The notes under the pieces were generated by a model. That model was not told where the DNA came from. It saw only the letters and a program-made list of their open reading frames with translations, and did not search any database. From a virus: 22,396 nucleotides of DNA. The position numbers and the translations under genes were made by a program. Shown in pieces: positions 1-7,320 of the stretch (within the stretch, counting starts at the first letter, position 1; every line of letters begins with the position of its first letter). The stretch is from the IMG/VR virus record IMGVR_UViG_3300032235_000326, positions 1 to 22,396 of that record; one strand, written 5' to 3'.

Positions 1-63
1 AGGAAAGCAGCATTAGAAGATAAGTTACGTGAACTTAATCATTCAGAGCTTATAAAAAATTAA
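1..63 (+). CDS. 3' end of an unidentified gene (partial)
   Basis: Twenty sense codons, open from the left edge of the window, end at a TAA at 61-63. The visible peptide is charged and probably helical (ends in HSELIKN). The next gene starts two bases after this stop, so the two are probably co-transcribed. Too little is visible to name a family. That it is a real gene end is inferred from the tight coupling to the next ATG and the coding-like composition. Confidence 0.5.
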   Translation, partial: RKAALEDKLRELNHSELIKN

Positions 64-65
64 TT

Positions 66-716
66 ATGAAAAAATTATTGAATTTCAAAAACATCGCTAT
101 TGTAGCATTGATTATTTATTGTTTACTACAATGGTTTAATCCAGGTGGTGTAATGCCAGGTGGAAGAACTATCAGAATTGATGGTAAAAAGTATGAAGTT
201 ATCAAACACGAAATCGATACGGTTGATGTGATTAAAACAAAAGTGGTAACTAAGAAGGGTGATGATATCTATCACGAAACAATCGTTGAAAAAGAAGTAT
301 TAATTCCTGCAGTTGTAGATACCGCAGCATTATTAAAAGATTACTATTCAAAAGTATTATATAAAGATGTATTGGTATTGCCAGATTCATTAGGAACTGT
401 GGCTGTAACCGATACAATTTCACAAAACAAAATCTTAGGTAGAACTTTCAATGCAAATGTTAAGCAAAGAACTATCAAAGAAACTATGATTGTTAAAGAG
501 CCAGCTAGAAACCAAGTTTACTATGGTTTAACAGGTGGATTCAATAAAGCAGATGTTGTTTCTTCAATAGGAGCAGGATTAATGTTGAAAACTAAAAAAG
601 ATAAAATATATCAATTTACTTTAGGTGTAAATAATAGAATTGTAGATGGTACTACCGGTGGATTATCACCATATGTTGGATTCGGTACTTATTGGAAGAT
701 TAAAGTAAAAAAATAA
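66..716 (+). CDS. membrane-anchored protein with beta-rich C-terminus, possibly spanin-like
   Basis: A 216-residue protein with one N-terminal hydrophobic segment (about residues 9-23, flanked by Lys), which suggests a signal anchor or signal peptide. Residues 38-140 alternate short charged and beta-prone stretches with several DT motifs. From about residue 150 the sequence becomes Gly/Tyr-rich and beta-like (YYGLTGGF, YVGFGTYW), reminiscent of outer-membrane beta strands. From memory, similar anchored, DT-rich proteins with such tails are common in Bacteroidota phages and are sometimes suspected of linking inner and outer membranes during lysis, but I cannot confirm the family. It ends directly before the terminase ATG with no gap, so it is probably in the same transcript. 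No Shine-Dalgarno sequence precedes it. A virion or other envelope protein is an equally open alternative. Confidence 0.75.
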   Translation: MKKLLNFKNIAIVALIIYCLLQWFNPGGVMPGGRTIRIDGKKYEVIKHEIDTVDVIKTKVVTKKGDDIYHETIVEKEVLIPAVVDTAALLKDYYSKVLYKDVLVLPDSLGTVAVTDTISQNKILGRTFNANVKQRTIKETMIVKEPARNQVYYGLTGGFNKADVVSSIGAGLMLKTKKDKIYQFTLGVNNRIVDGTTGGLSPYVGFGTYWKIKVKK

Positions 717-2330
717 ATGAGTAATCAGGTTCAGCAAAATACTAAGAATTTAAAGCAGATTATTGCTGAAGAGTATAGAAAGTGTGCGTTAGACCCAATA
801 TACTTTATGAAGAAGTATTGTGTCATTCAACATCCCACACGTGGTAAAATTCCATTTCATCTATATCCATTTCAGGAAAATTGTTTAGATGAATTCAAAG
901 ATAATAGATTTAACATCATTCTTAAATCCCGCCAATTAGGTTTATCAACCCTATCGGCGGGCTTTATACTTTGGAAGATGTTATTCAACCAAGACTTTAA
1001 TGCGTTGGTTATTGCAACTAAAGTAACTGTTGCAAAAAACTTAGTAGAGAAGGTAAGGGTTATGCACGATTTATTACCTATTTGGTTAAGAGATGGTTCA
1101 ACGGCAGCAGCTGAAGATAACAAACTATCGCTTAAATTAAAAAATGGTTCTCAAGTAAAAGCAATCGCATCTTCTCCAGATGCAGGACGTTCGGAAGCCC
1201 TATCACTATTGGTAGTGGATGAGGCGGCATTCATTAGAGATATCGATGAAATTTGGTTATCGGCACAATCAACTCTATCAACGGGTGGTAGTGCTATTAT
1301 TCTTTCTACACCAAATGGTGTGGGTAACTTCTTTCATAAGACTTGGGTAGCAGGTGAAGCAGGGCAAAATGGTTTCAATTGTATTAACTTACATTGGACT
1401 GTACACCCTGAAAGAAATCAAAGTTGGAGAGATGAACAAACTCGAATTTTGGGAGTTAAAGGAGCAGCACAAGAATGTGATTGTGACTTCATTGGTTCGG
1501 GTGATACCGTAATCGACCCGGCACTATTAACGTGGTATAAAGAAACATATGTAATGGAGCCCGTAGAAAAAAGAGGATTCGATGGAAACCTTTGGATATG
1601 GGAACATCCTAATTACAACAGGCAATATATGATATCTGCCGACGTGGCGAGAGGAGATGGTTCGGATTATTCCACATGCCAAATTATTGATATCGAAGAT
1701 TCATCGCAAGTTGGGGAATATAAAGGTAAAATTGATACAAAAGATTTTGGTAACTTTTTAACTGCATTAGCAACCGAATATAATAACGCATTATTAGTAA
1801 TTGAAAATGCTAACGTTGGTTGGGCATGTATTCAGCAAGTAATCAATAGAGGGTATCCGAATTTATTCTATATGAGTAACGATTTACAGTATGTAGATAC
1901 TGAAAGACAGATGAGTAACAAATATTATAGAGAAGAAAGAAGTATGGTAGCAGGATTTTCTACTACATCTAAAACTCGTCCTCTTATTATATCCGCATTA
2001 GACAATTATATAAAGGATAAAGATATCTTAATTCGTTCTAGTAGATTAATTGATGAGTTATTTACTTTTATATGGCATGGTGGTAGAGCTGAAGCAATGA
2101 AAGGATATAATGATGACCTTACGATGTCATTGGCAATAGGGTTATGGGTAAGAAATACAGCGTTAAGATTAAGACAAGAAGGTATTGATTTGACAAAGAG
2201 TATGTTGAACTCAACTACTATACAAAATGATACAGGAGTGTACGCTTCAAACTGGCAACAACAACGTAATCCATATGAAATGGACTTGGGTAGAGGGCAA
2301 ACTGAAAACTTAACTTGGTTACTTCGATAA
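717..2330 (+). CDS. 17: terminase large subunit, T4 gp17-like (ATPase plus nuclease)
   Basis: DNA-packaging motor that docks on the portal, translocates DNA with ATP and cuts the concatemer. The 537 residues carry the expected order. A deviant Walker A motif lies at residues 70-78 (KSRQLGLST), with the Lys at the front of the loop rather than before the Ser/Thr, as in many phage terminases. Walker B is LLVVDEA at 164-170, with Asp168 and Glu169. The coupling motif is LSTPNG at 196-201. The C-terminal RNase H-like nuclease shows Asp309 (SADVARGDGSD), Glu363 (VIENANVG) and Asp466/Asp467 (NDDLTMSLA), which match the three acidic positions of gp17-type nucleases. T4 gp17 is 610 residues, so this form is somewhat shorter. 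The ATG follows the preceding stop directly. The portal gene lies two genes downstream, the usual packaging neighbourhood. Confidence 0.96.
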   Translation: MSNQVQQNTKNLKQIIAEEYRKCALDPIYFMKKYCVIQHPTRGKIPFHLYPFQENCLDEFKDNRFNIILKSRQLGLSTLSAGFILWKMLFNQDFNALVIATKVTVAKNLVEKVRVMHDLLPIWLRDGSTAAAEDNKLSLKLKNGSQVKAIASSPDAGRSEALSLLVVDEAAFIRDIDEIWLSAQSTLSTGGSAIILSTPNGVGNFFHKTWVAGEAGQNGFNCINLHWTVHPERNQSWRDEQTRILGVKGAAQECDCDFIGSGDTVIDPALLTWYKETYVMEPVEKRGFDGNLWIWEHPNYNRQYMISADVARGDGSDYSTCQIIDIEDSSQVGEYKGKIDTKDFGNFLTALATEYNNALLVIENANVGWACIQQVINRGYPNLFYMSNDLQYVDTERQMSNKYYREERSMVAGFSTTSKTRPLIISALDNYIKDKDILIRSSRLIDELFTFIWHGGRAEAMKGYNDDLTMSLAIGLWVRNTALRLRQEGIDLTKSMLNSTTIQNDTGVYASNWQQQRNPYEMDLGRGQTENLTWLLR

Positions 2331-2336
2331 TTTTTA

Positions 2337-2346
2337 TATATTTATA
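2337..2346 (+). promoter_or_regulatory. candidate late promoter element, TATATTTATA
   Basis: The exact decamer TATATTTATA lies in the 41-base gap after the terminase, 25 bases before the next ATG. The same core recurs in six other gaps of this window. It resembles the Bacteroidota -7 box TAnnTTTG and is also the reverse complement of a T4-like late TATAAATA box. Its promoter role is inferred. Confidence 0.45.
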
Positions 2347-2371
2347 TGTTGAAACTATAAAATAGATTAAA

Positions 2372-2866
2372 ATGATAAAATTAGGCGGACTTATAGACTT
2401 ACATCCATTAAAAGAAATGGATAATCCTTGTTGGAAAGGATATGAAATGGTAGGTACAAAGAATAAGGATGGTAAAGAAGTACCAAACTGTGTACCAATC
2501 AACGAAGCAGATGAAAATGAACCAACTGAATATGATGTAGAGAACGGAGAGGATATGAAAGAATTCGTTCAGTTTATGAGAGAATATACTCAATATTTAG
2601 CAGAAGCAAATTGTAATTGTGTATATGAAGCCGAATATCAAGGTAGAAAAGTACAATTAGGTAAACCAATGCAGGGTGATGTAAAGAAATTTAAAGTTTA
2701 CGTTAAAAATGGTGAGGGAAATGTAGTGAAAGTAAACTTTGGTGACCCTAATATGAGAATTAAAAAATCTAATCCTGATAGAAGAAGAAGTTTCAGAGCT
2801 AGACACAATTGCGATACACCCGGTCCGAGATGGAAAGCGAGATATTGGAGTTGTAGAAAATGGTAA
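2372..2866 (+). CDS. small Cys-rich two-module protein between terminase and portal
   Basis: A 164-residue protein with two recognisable blocks joined by an acidic linker (about residues 46-62). The N-terminal block, about 18-42, has Cys20 and Cys40 around a Gly/Lys-rich turn (NPCWKGYEMVG, VPNCVP). The C-terminal block, about 105-164, is very basic and ends with a Cys/His cluster: His145, Cys147, Cys161, with Cys81 and Cys83 further upstream. I remember both blocks as recurring, separately or together, in proteins of pelagic T4-like phages, and the C-terminal block also in some giant viruses, always without assigned function. The Cys/His arrangement could bind zinc and the basic end could contact DNA, but both are inferences. 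Its place between terminase and portal suggests a role in packaging or in the head core. Confidence 0.85.
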   Translation: MIKLGGLIDLHPLKEMDNPCWKGYEMVGTKNKDGKEVPNCVPINEADENEPTEYDVENGEDMKEFVQFMREYTQYLAEANCNCVYEAEYQGRKVQLGKPMQGDVKKFKVYVKNGEGNVVKVNFGDPNMRIKKSNPDRRRSFRARHNCDTPGPRWKARYWSCRKW

Positions 2867-2923
2867 TTTATTTGTTAATATCAAATAATTTCCATATCTT
2901 TAAAACAAACTATAAAATAACAA

Positions 2924-4648
2924 ATGGCAGATAAAACATTTTTCGGTAGGTTACAAAAATTATTTTCAACCAAAACCATCGTTCGTAAAACATCTAAGGG
3001 TGTAAAGGTAATAGACACCGATGAGTATCAGAGTTTATCAACAAACTTAGTAGATAGATACACTCGTATGCGTACTCCGCAATATAGTGGTGGATTGATA
3101 GAATCAGCGATGGCTTATCAGCAAGTTCGTATAGATTTATTCAGAGATTACGATGGTATGGATAACGACCCAATCATTGCATCAGCATTAGATATATACT
3201 CCGATGAAGCGACTGTAAAAAATGAATTAGGCGATGTATTAAAAATTAATTGTGCTAATGAGAATACAAAAGAAATATTGCACAACTTATTCTATGATAT
3301 TCTTAATGTAGAATTCAATTTATGGCCTTGGACAAGAAACTTAGTTAAATATGGTGATTTCTTTTTACAATTAGAAATTTCACCCGAATTGGGTATTGTA
3401 AACGTAATGCCAATGTCTGTTTACGAAACATCGAGAGTAGAAGGATTCGATGACCAAAACCCACAAAGAGTTAAATTCGTATATTCACCATTCCAAAATC
3501 CAAACAGCGCCTTATCAATGGCATCTGCAAAAAAAGAATATGAAAACTATGAAGTAGCACACTTCCGTTTATATTCTGATTCAAATTTTTTACCATATGG
3601 TAAATCTATGGTAGAAGGTGGTAGAAGAGTTTGGAAACAATTAATGTTAATGGAAGATGCGATGTTAATCCATCGTATTATGAGAGCACCTGAAAAGAGA
3701 ATCTTTAAGGTAGATGTTGGTAATATTCCACCAACCGAAGTTGATAACTACATGCAGAAAATTATCAACTCATCTAAGAAAGTTCCATTCTTAGACCCAC
3801 AAACGGGAGAGTATAACTTAAAATATAACGTTCAAAACTTAATCGAAGATTACTATATGCCGGTTCGTGGTAGCGATAATGGTACATCTATCGATACATT
3901 GAAAGGATTGGAATATAATATGATTGAAGATATCAATTACTTAAAAGGTAAATTGATGGCAGCATTGAAGATTCCAAAAATCTATTTAGGATATGAAGAA
4001 GATGTTAGTGGTAAAGCTACATTAGCTGGACAGGATGTTCGTTTTGCAAAAACAATCGAAAGAATCCAAAAGGTATTAGTATCAGAATTAACTAAGATTG
4101 CAATTGTACACTTATATGCACAGGGGTTAGATGCCGCTGATGATTTAGATTTCTCATTAGAGTTAACTACACCATCTAAAATATATGAGCAAGAAAAAGT
4201 TGAATTATATACATCTAAAATAGCATTAATTACACAAATGCAACAAACCAAAATGTTCTCTAAAAAATGGATGTACGATGCTATTATGAATATGAATCCT
4301 GAAGAGCAAGATGAGTTAACAGTTGATGTAATAGAGGATACTAAACAAATGTTCCGTTTAACATCAATTGAAACGCAAGGTGTTGACCCGGCAAAAGAAA
4401 CAGGAACAGAAGAACCAACTAATGTAGAAGAAGAAATTCAAAAAATAAAAGAAGAATTAGAGGAAGAAGGCAAAGTTGGTAGACCAAAAGACCCGGTTAG
4501 ATATGGTAAGGATGACCATCATTTAGGAAGAGACCCATTGGGTATTAAGAGTTTAAAGCAAAAAACTCAAAGAGAATCCAAAGAAATATTTAAAGATATG
4601 TTGGGTAACAAAAAAACTATTTTGATGGAAGATTTGGATAAAAAGTAA
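2924..4648 (+). CDS. 20: portal vertex protein, T4 gp20-like
   Basis: Forms the dodecameric ring at one head vertex through which DNA enters and leaves, and nucleates head assembly. The 574 residues compare with 524 in T4 gp20. Recognisable gp20-family features are the region around residues 80-100 with DPIIASALDIYSDE, the middle segment with FRLYSDSNFLPYGKS followed by RRVWKQLMLMEDA, the stretch IHRIMRAPEKRIFKVDVGN, and the later LKIPKIYLGYEED. The C-terminal tail after about residue 490 is charged and low in complexity, with a GRPKDP basic turn. It lies between the terminase block and a run of head-core genes that leads to the prohead protease, as expected. The start ATG has an A-rich leader and no Shine-Dalgarno sequence. 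Confidence 0.95.
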   Translation: MADKTFFGRLQKLFSTKTIVRKTSKGVKVIDTDEYQSLSTNLVDRYTRMRTPQYSGGLIESAMAYQQVRIDLFRDYDGMDNDPIIASALDIYSDEATVKNELGDVLKINCANENTKEILHNLFYDILNVEFNLWPWTRNLVKYGDFFLQLEISPELGIVNVMPMSVYETSRVEGFDDQNPQRVKFVYSPFQNPNSALSMASAKKEYENYEVAHFRLYSDSNFLPYGKSMVEGGRRVWKQLMLMEDAMLIHRIMRAPEKRIFKVDVGNIPPTEVDNYMQKIINSSKKVPFLDPQTGEYNLKYNVQNLIEDYYMPVRGSDNGTSIDTLKGLEYNMIEDINYLKGKLMAALKIPKIYLGYEEDVSGKATLAGQDVRFAKTIERIQKVLVSELTKIAIVHLYAQGLDAADDLDFSLELTTPSKIYEQEKVELYTSKIALITQMQQTKMFSKKWMYDAIMNMNPEEQDELTVDVIEDTKQMFRLTSIETQGVDPAKETGTEEPTNVEEEIQKIKEELEEEGKVGRPKDPVRYGKDDHHLGRDPLGIKSLKQKTQRESKEIFKDMLGNKKTILMEDLDKK

Positions 4649-4664
4649 TAATCCATAACAAAAG

Positions 4665-4674
4665 TATATTTATA
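4665..4674 (+). promoter_or_regulatory. candidate late promoter element, TATATTTATA
   Basis: An exact second copy of TATATTTATA lies in the 46-base gap after the portal gene, 20 bases before the next ATG. It would start a transcript carrying the head-core genes and the protease. The promoter role is inferred from recurrence and spacing. Confidence 0.5.
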
Positions 4675-4694
4675 TCAGAGAAATTATATAATTA

Positions 4695-5570
4695 ATGAAA
4701 AATATTAAGCATTCTAAATTTAAAAACACGGGGTTCATCTTTGAATTATTGGTTAGACAAATTACATCTGAAATTATGTCTGGCAAACCAAATTCAAAAG
4801 CGGAGAAGATATTAAAAGAATATTTTTCTGCTAAAAAAGAACTTTCAAAAGAATTAAAACTATATCAATATTTGATTAACGAAAAATATAATTCGGAATC
4901 AAAAGCAGAAAAGTTTGTTGAAACTGTATGTGAAGCACGTAAAAGATTAGACGAGCAAAAACTTACAAAAGAAAAATATAATCTCATTAAAGAAATTAAA
5001 GAATCTTATAATATAGATGATTTTACTAAATCTCCTATTTCAAATTATAAGAACTTAGCATCGATTTATAAAATTTTTGAAGCAAGCATTACTAAAGAAT
5101 CATTTGAACCAAAAGATATCGTTAATTCAAAATTTACAATCGTTGAAAATATGATTAACTCATCGATTGAAAATAAAGATAAAAAAGTAAACGATAGAGT
5201 TTTAGAAGAATATAGAAAGCAAGATGAAGAAGTTAGAATGCTATCATATAAAATGTTAGTAGAGAACTTTAACAAAAAATACAATAATCTATCAGCAGGT
5301 CAAAAAAACTTATTAAAGGAATATATTAATAACATTAATAATACCGGTAAGTTAAAAGAATATGTTAACGAAGAAGTTAACAAATTATCCGAAGGATTAA
5401 AAGAAGTGGGCTCTAAAGTTTCAGATAAAGTAACTAAAATTAAATTAGCAGAAACGATTTCCAATATCAAAAAAATCAAATCGGTTAAAAAATTAAGAGA
5501 ATCTCATTTATCGGCATTGATGATGAGTTATGAATTATTGAAAGAATTAAAAGATAGTTTAAACAAATAA
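4695..5570 (+). CDS. helical Lys/Glu-rich protein, probable head-core or virion component
   Basis: A 291-residue protein, very rich in Lys, Glu, Asn and Ile, predicted by eye to be almost entirely alpha-helical with coiled-coil stretches (about 40-130 and 190-290). The N-terminus (KFKNTGFIFELLVRQIT) resembles an N-terminal motif I remember from unassigned proteins of T4-like phages of marine bacteria, found near the portal. No enzyme motif, signal peptide or membrane segment is visible. In T4 the small core proteins 67 and 68 sit between the portal and the protease, so by position this could be a core or scaffold protein. That is positional inference only; the sequence does not obviously match 67 or 68. 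Confidence 0.85.
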   Translation: MKNIKHSKFKNTGFIFELLVRQITSEIMSGKPNSKAEKILKEYFSAKKELSKELKLYQYLINEKYNSESKAEKFVETVCEARKRLDEQKLTKEKYNLIKEIKESYNIDDFTKSPISNYKNLASIYKIFEASITKESFEPKDIVNSKFTIVENMINSSIENKDKKVNDRVLEEYRKQDEEVRMLSYKMLVENFNKKYNNLSAGQKNLLKEYINNINNTGKLKEYVNEEVNKLSEGLKEVGSKVSDKVTKIKLAETISNIKKIKSVKKLRESHLSALMMSYELLKELKDSLNK

Positions 5571-5574
5571 AATT

Positions 5575-5814
5575 ATGAGTACAAATTATAGAGCATATAA
5601 AGTATCACAAGTATCCGGTTCTGTTGCATTTGGAGAATATTCACAACATCCAAAAACTTGGGCTATTATGAAGGGTGAATCAAATTGTAGTGGAAGTATA
5701 TTATTAGAAGGGGGAGGGAGTATAAATTTAGCTTCATTGGATAATCACCAAATATTTCCTTGCTATCCAAAATATTTGACTATATCAGCAGGTTCAGTAT
5801 TAATTTTAGAATAA
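5575..5814 (+). CDS. small beta-rich hypothetical protein
   Basis: A 79-residue protein starting four bases after the previous stop. It is Ser/Gly-rich and looks like a compact beta domain (SGSILLEGGGSINL, then YLTISAGSVLILE). It has two Cys residues, near positions 38 and 63. No family is recognised with certainty. Its composition and small size would suit a virion surface or spike subunit, but nothing else supports that. The short leader contains AAAATT before the ATG and no Shine-Dalgarno sequence. Confidence 0.7.
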   Translation: MSTNYRAYKVSQVSGSVAFGEYSQHPKTWAIMKGESNCSGSILLEGGGSINLASLDNHQIFPCYPKYLTISAGSVLILE

Positions 5815-5825
5815 ACTAATTAGAA

Positions 5826-6590
5826 ATGCCAGCAGTATCTAAAGCACAACAAAGATTTATGGGTATGGTGCATGCCGCTGATAAGGGAGAAACTCCTGCA
5901 TCACCGGAAGTTGCGAAGGTAGCAAAATCTATGGATGATAAAGATGCTAAAGATTTTGCATCAACAAAGCATGATGGTTTGCCTGAAAAAATAAAAGAAA
6001 TAGTATTAGCTGAATTACGTTCAGTTAGAGCTATTCAAACCGACTACGCAAAAGTATTGGATGCTATGGAAAAGCATTTATCGGCATACAAACAATCCAA
6101 AGGAACTCCATCCGAAAAACAACACATTCAGCAATTAAAAACATTAACCGCACAAAAGAAAAAATTAGCAGCAGAATTGGATGCTAAAGTTAGTGGTATG
6201 TATAAAGATGCTGAATTAAAGGTTGATGAAATGAATACGACCGGAAATGTTGATGGATATGGTACTCCATTTGCATTTGGTAAGGGTGAGGATGAAAAAG
6301 CTAAAGGAAAAAGACAAGCCGATTTGACTGGCTATTCGGTAGTTAAAGAAAATCGTTGGTTAGAATTAAAAAGAGATGAATCAACTGCACAATCTAAAAT
6401 AGGAAAAGGTATTTCTAATATCAATAAACAATTAGCAGAAATGGAAAGATTTCTCAATTGGTATGGAAAAATTAAGAATGAAAGTGGTGTAGATAATAAA
6501 AGTTATTGGAAAAGAACAAATAGTCATATTTATAGTATAAAGGAAAGACTATTAAAATTAGACCAAAAAATTAGACAAATTTCAGAATAA
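5826..6590 (+). CDS. DUF3008-like N-terminus fused to a helical domain
   Basis: A 254-residue protein. Residues 1-60 (SKAQQRFMGMVHAADKGE, then ASTKHDGLPEKI) match, from memory, the small domain called DUF3008, common in T4-like phages and some bacteria and of unknown function. A coiled-coil stretch follows at about 65-135. A motif around TTGNVDGYGTPFAF (about 139-152) then leads to a C-terminal helical domain from about 176 (NRWLELKRDES, RFLNWYGKIKNESG, YWKRTNSHIY). I recall the last domain as recurrent in pelagic T4-like phages, without a known role. The stop overlaps the next ATG by one base (TAATG), so translation is probably coupled. Position in the head block suggests a core or internal head protein; this is inferred. 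Confidence 0.85.
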   Translation: MPAVSKAQQRFMGMVHAADKGETPASPEVAKVAKSMDDKDAKDFASTKHDGLPEKIKEIVLAELRSVRAIQTDYAKVLDAMEKHLSAYKQSKGTPSEKQHIQQLKTLTAQKKKLAAELDAKVSGMYKDAELKVDEMNTTGNVDGYGTPFAFGKGEDEKAKGKRQADLTGYSVVKENRWLELKRDESTAQSKIGKGISNINKQLAEMERFLNWYGKIKNESGVDNKSYWKRTNSHIYSIKERLLKLDQKIRQISE

Positions 6591-6904
6591 TGAAAATATC
6601 TCAATTAAAAGAGCTTGTTAGACAAGTAGTAAAGGAAGAAAACGATTATCAACAATTATTCAAACATATGTTGGATAAGACTGGTAAGGATATCAATTCA
6701 ATGGGCGATGATGAAAAGAAGAAATTCTTCAACGCCGTAGATACTGCTTACAAAGCAAAATCAGAAGGAAAATTGAGAGGATATAATGAGGCTGAATTAA
6801 CAGCTGGCCAAAAGAAGATTGATACCGATGGTGATGGTGAGATTGAAGGTTCAGACTTAGCAGCATTGAGAGCCAAAAATGAAGGGGCTCAAAAAAAAAA
6901 GTAG
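6590..6904 (+). CDS. EF-hand-like small protein, zero-frame product of a probable -1 frameshift gene
   Basis: A 104-residue protein. The N-terminus is an amphipathic helix (MKISQLKELVRQVVKEE) of a type common at the start of small proteins in pelagic T4-like phages. Near the C-terminus lies one calcium-loop-like sequence, DTDGDGEIEGSD (about residues 81-92), with Asp at loop positions 1, 3, 5 and 12, Gly at 6 and Ile at 8, as in EF-hand and dockerin loops. The gene ends in a run of ten A bases read as Lys-Lys-Lys and then TAG. The last two sense codons form the in-frame heptamer A_AAA_AAG, a classic -1 slippery site. The reading frame that continues beyond has no start codon of its own, so a longer fusion of 243 residues is likely. 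The ATG overlaps the previous stop by one base. Confidence 0.85.
   Translation: MKISQLKELVRQVVKEENDYQQLFKHMLDKTGKDINSMGDDEKKKFFNAVDTAYKAKSEGKLRGYNEAELTAGQKKIDTDGDGEIEGSDLAALRAKNEGAQKKK
6895..6904 (+). promoter_or_regulatory. -1 frameshift signal: A_AAA_AAG followed by TAG
   Basis: In the zero frame of the upstream gene, bases 6895-6901 read A_AAA_AAG and 6902-6904 are TAG. This heptamer is the one used in Escherichia coli dnaX. It is the end of a ten-A run (6891-6900). Slipping back one base makes the next codon GTA at 6901 and opens 139 further codons. A purine stretch GAAGGGG (6881-6887) lies seven bases upstream, roughly where dnaX has its stimulatory Shine-Dalgarno-like sequence. I saw no obvious strong downstream hairpin. 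Transcriptional slippage or a homopolymer error in the assembly are alternatives. Confidence 0.6.
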
Positions 6905-7320
6905 TTAATGAAAGTGTAGTTGAAGGAATACTTGCAACTATAACATTAGCGATATTGGGTAAAGTAGTTATCTATTTTATTTATGAATTAGCTAAAAAAG
7001 TAGGTAACTACATAAATGGTAACAACGAATACAAAAAAGCTGTTACTAAAATATTAGAATCAATATCTAATAATAGACAAGCTACAAACGATATAGCTAA
7101 ATTATTAGATAGCAACGATGGAATAAATAACGGAGTTGCCGATAGAATTGTGAAATTAGGATATGTACAAACTCAAATTACAAAAACGAGTGATAGTACA
7201 AATGGTGAGTTGGATGAAACTGAATTAAAAAATCATTTAAAAACTGCGTTAATAAAAGCGTGGGAAGATAAAGGATTGACTGATAAAGCGGCTGATAAAG
7301 TAAAAAAAGATATAAGATAA
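6901..7320 (+). CDS. membrane-segment protein in the -1 frame, no start codon of its own (frameshift extension)
   Basis: From the slippery site this frame reads 139 codons to a TAA, immediately before the protease ATG. There is no ATG between the upstream in-frame stop (TGA at 6880-6882) and the membrane segment. The first possible alternative start is a TTG at 6955, inside the hydrophobic stretch, which would cut the segment. The encoded part begins VVNESVVEGIL, has a hydrophobic, probably transmembrane segment (about GILATITLAILGKVVIYF), and continues with a helical, charged region ending ADKVKKDIR. I do not recognise the family. The simplest reading is a C-terminal extension of the EF-hand-like protein made by -1 frameshifting, giving a membrane-associated minor form. 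If the A run is miscounted by one, the two would be a single ordinary gene. Confidence 0.65.
   Translation, partial: VVNESVVEGILATITLAILGKVVIYFIYELAKKVGNYINGNNEYKKAVTKILESISNNRQATNDIAKLLDSNDGINNGVADRIVKLGYVQTQITKTSDSTNGELDETELKNHLKTALIKAWEDKGLTDKAADKVKKDIR

Noticed and set aside
2868-2888. TTATTTG/CAAATAA hairpin after the 164-residue gene as a terminator
   Set aside because: The stem has only one G-C pair, the loop is seven bases and the following T run is only three long; genes on both sides look co-transcribed.
6830-6866. Reading the DTDGDGEIEGSD loop as a dockerin of a cellulosome-like system
   Set aside because: Only one loop is present, and no cohesin, secretion signal or partner is visible. 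A single calcium-loop motif is the most that can be said.
6955-6957. TTG as the start of the 121-residue reading frame
   Set aside because: It lies inside the hydrophobic segment and ignores 18 in-frame codons that continue back to the slippery site.
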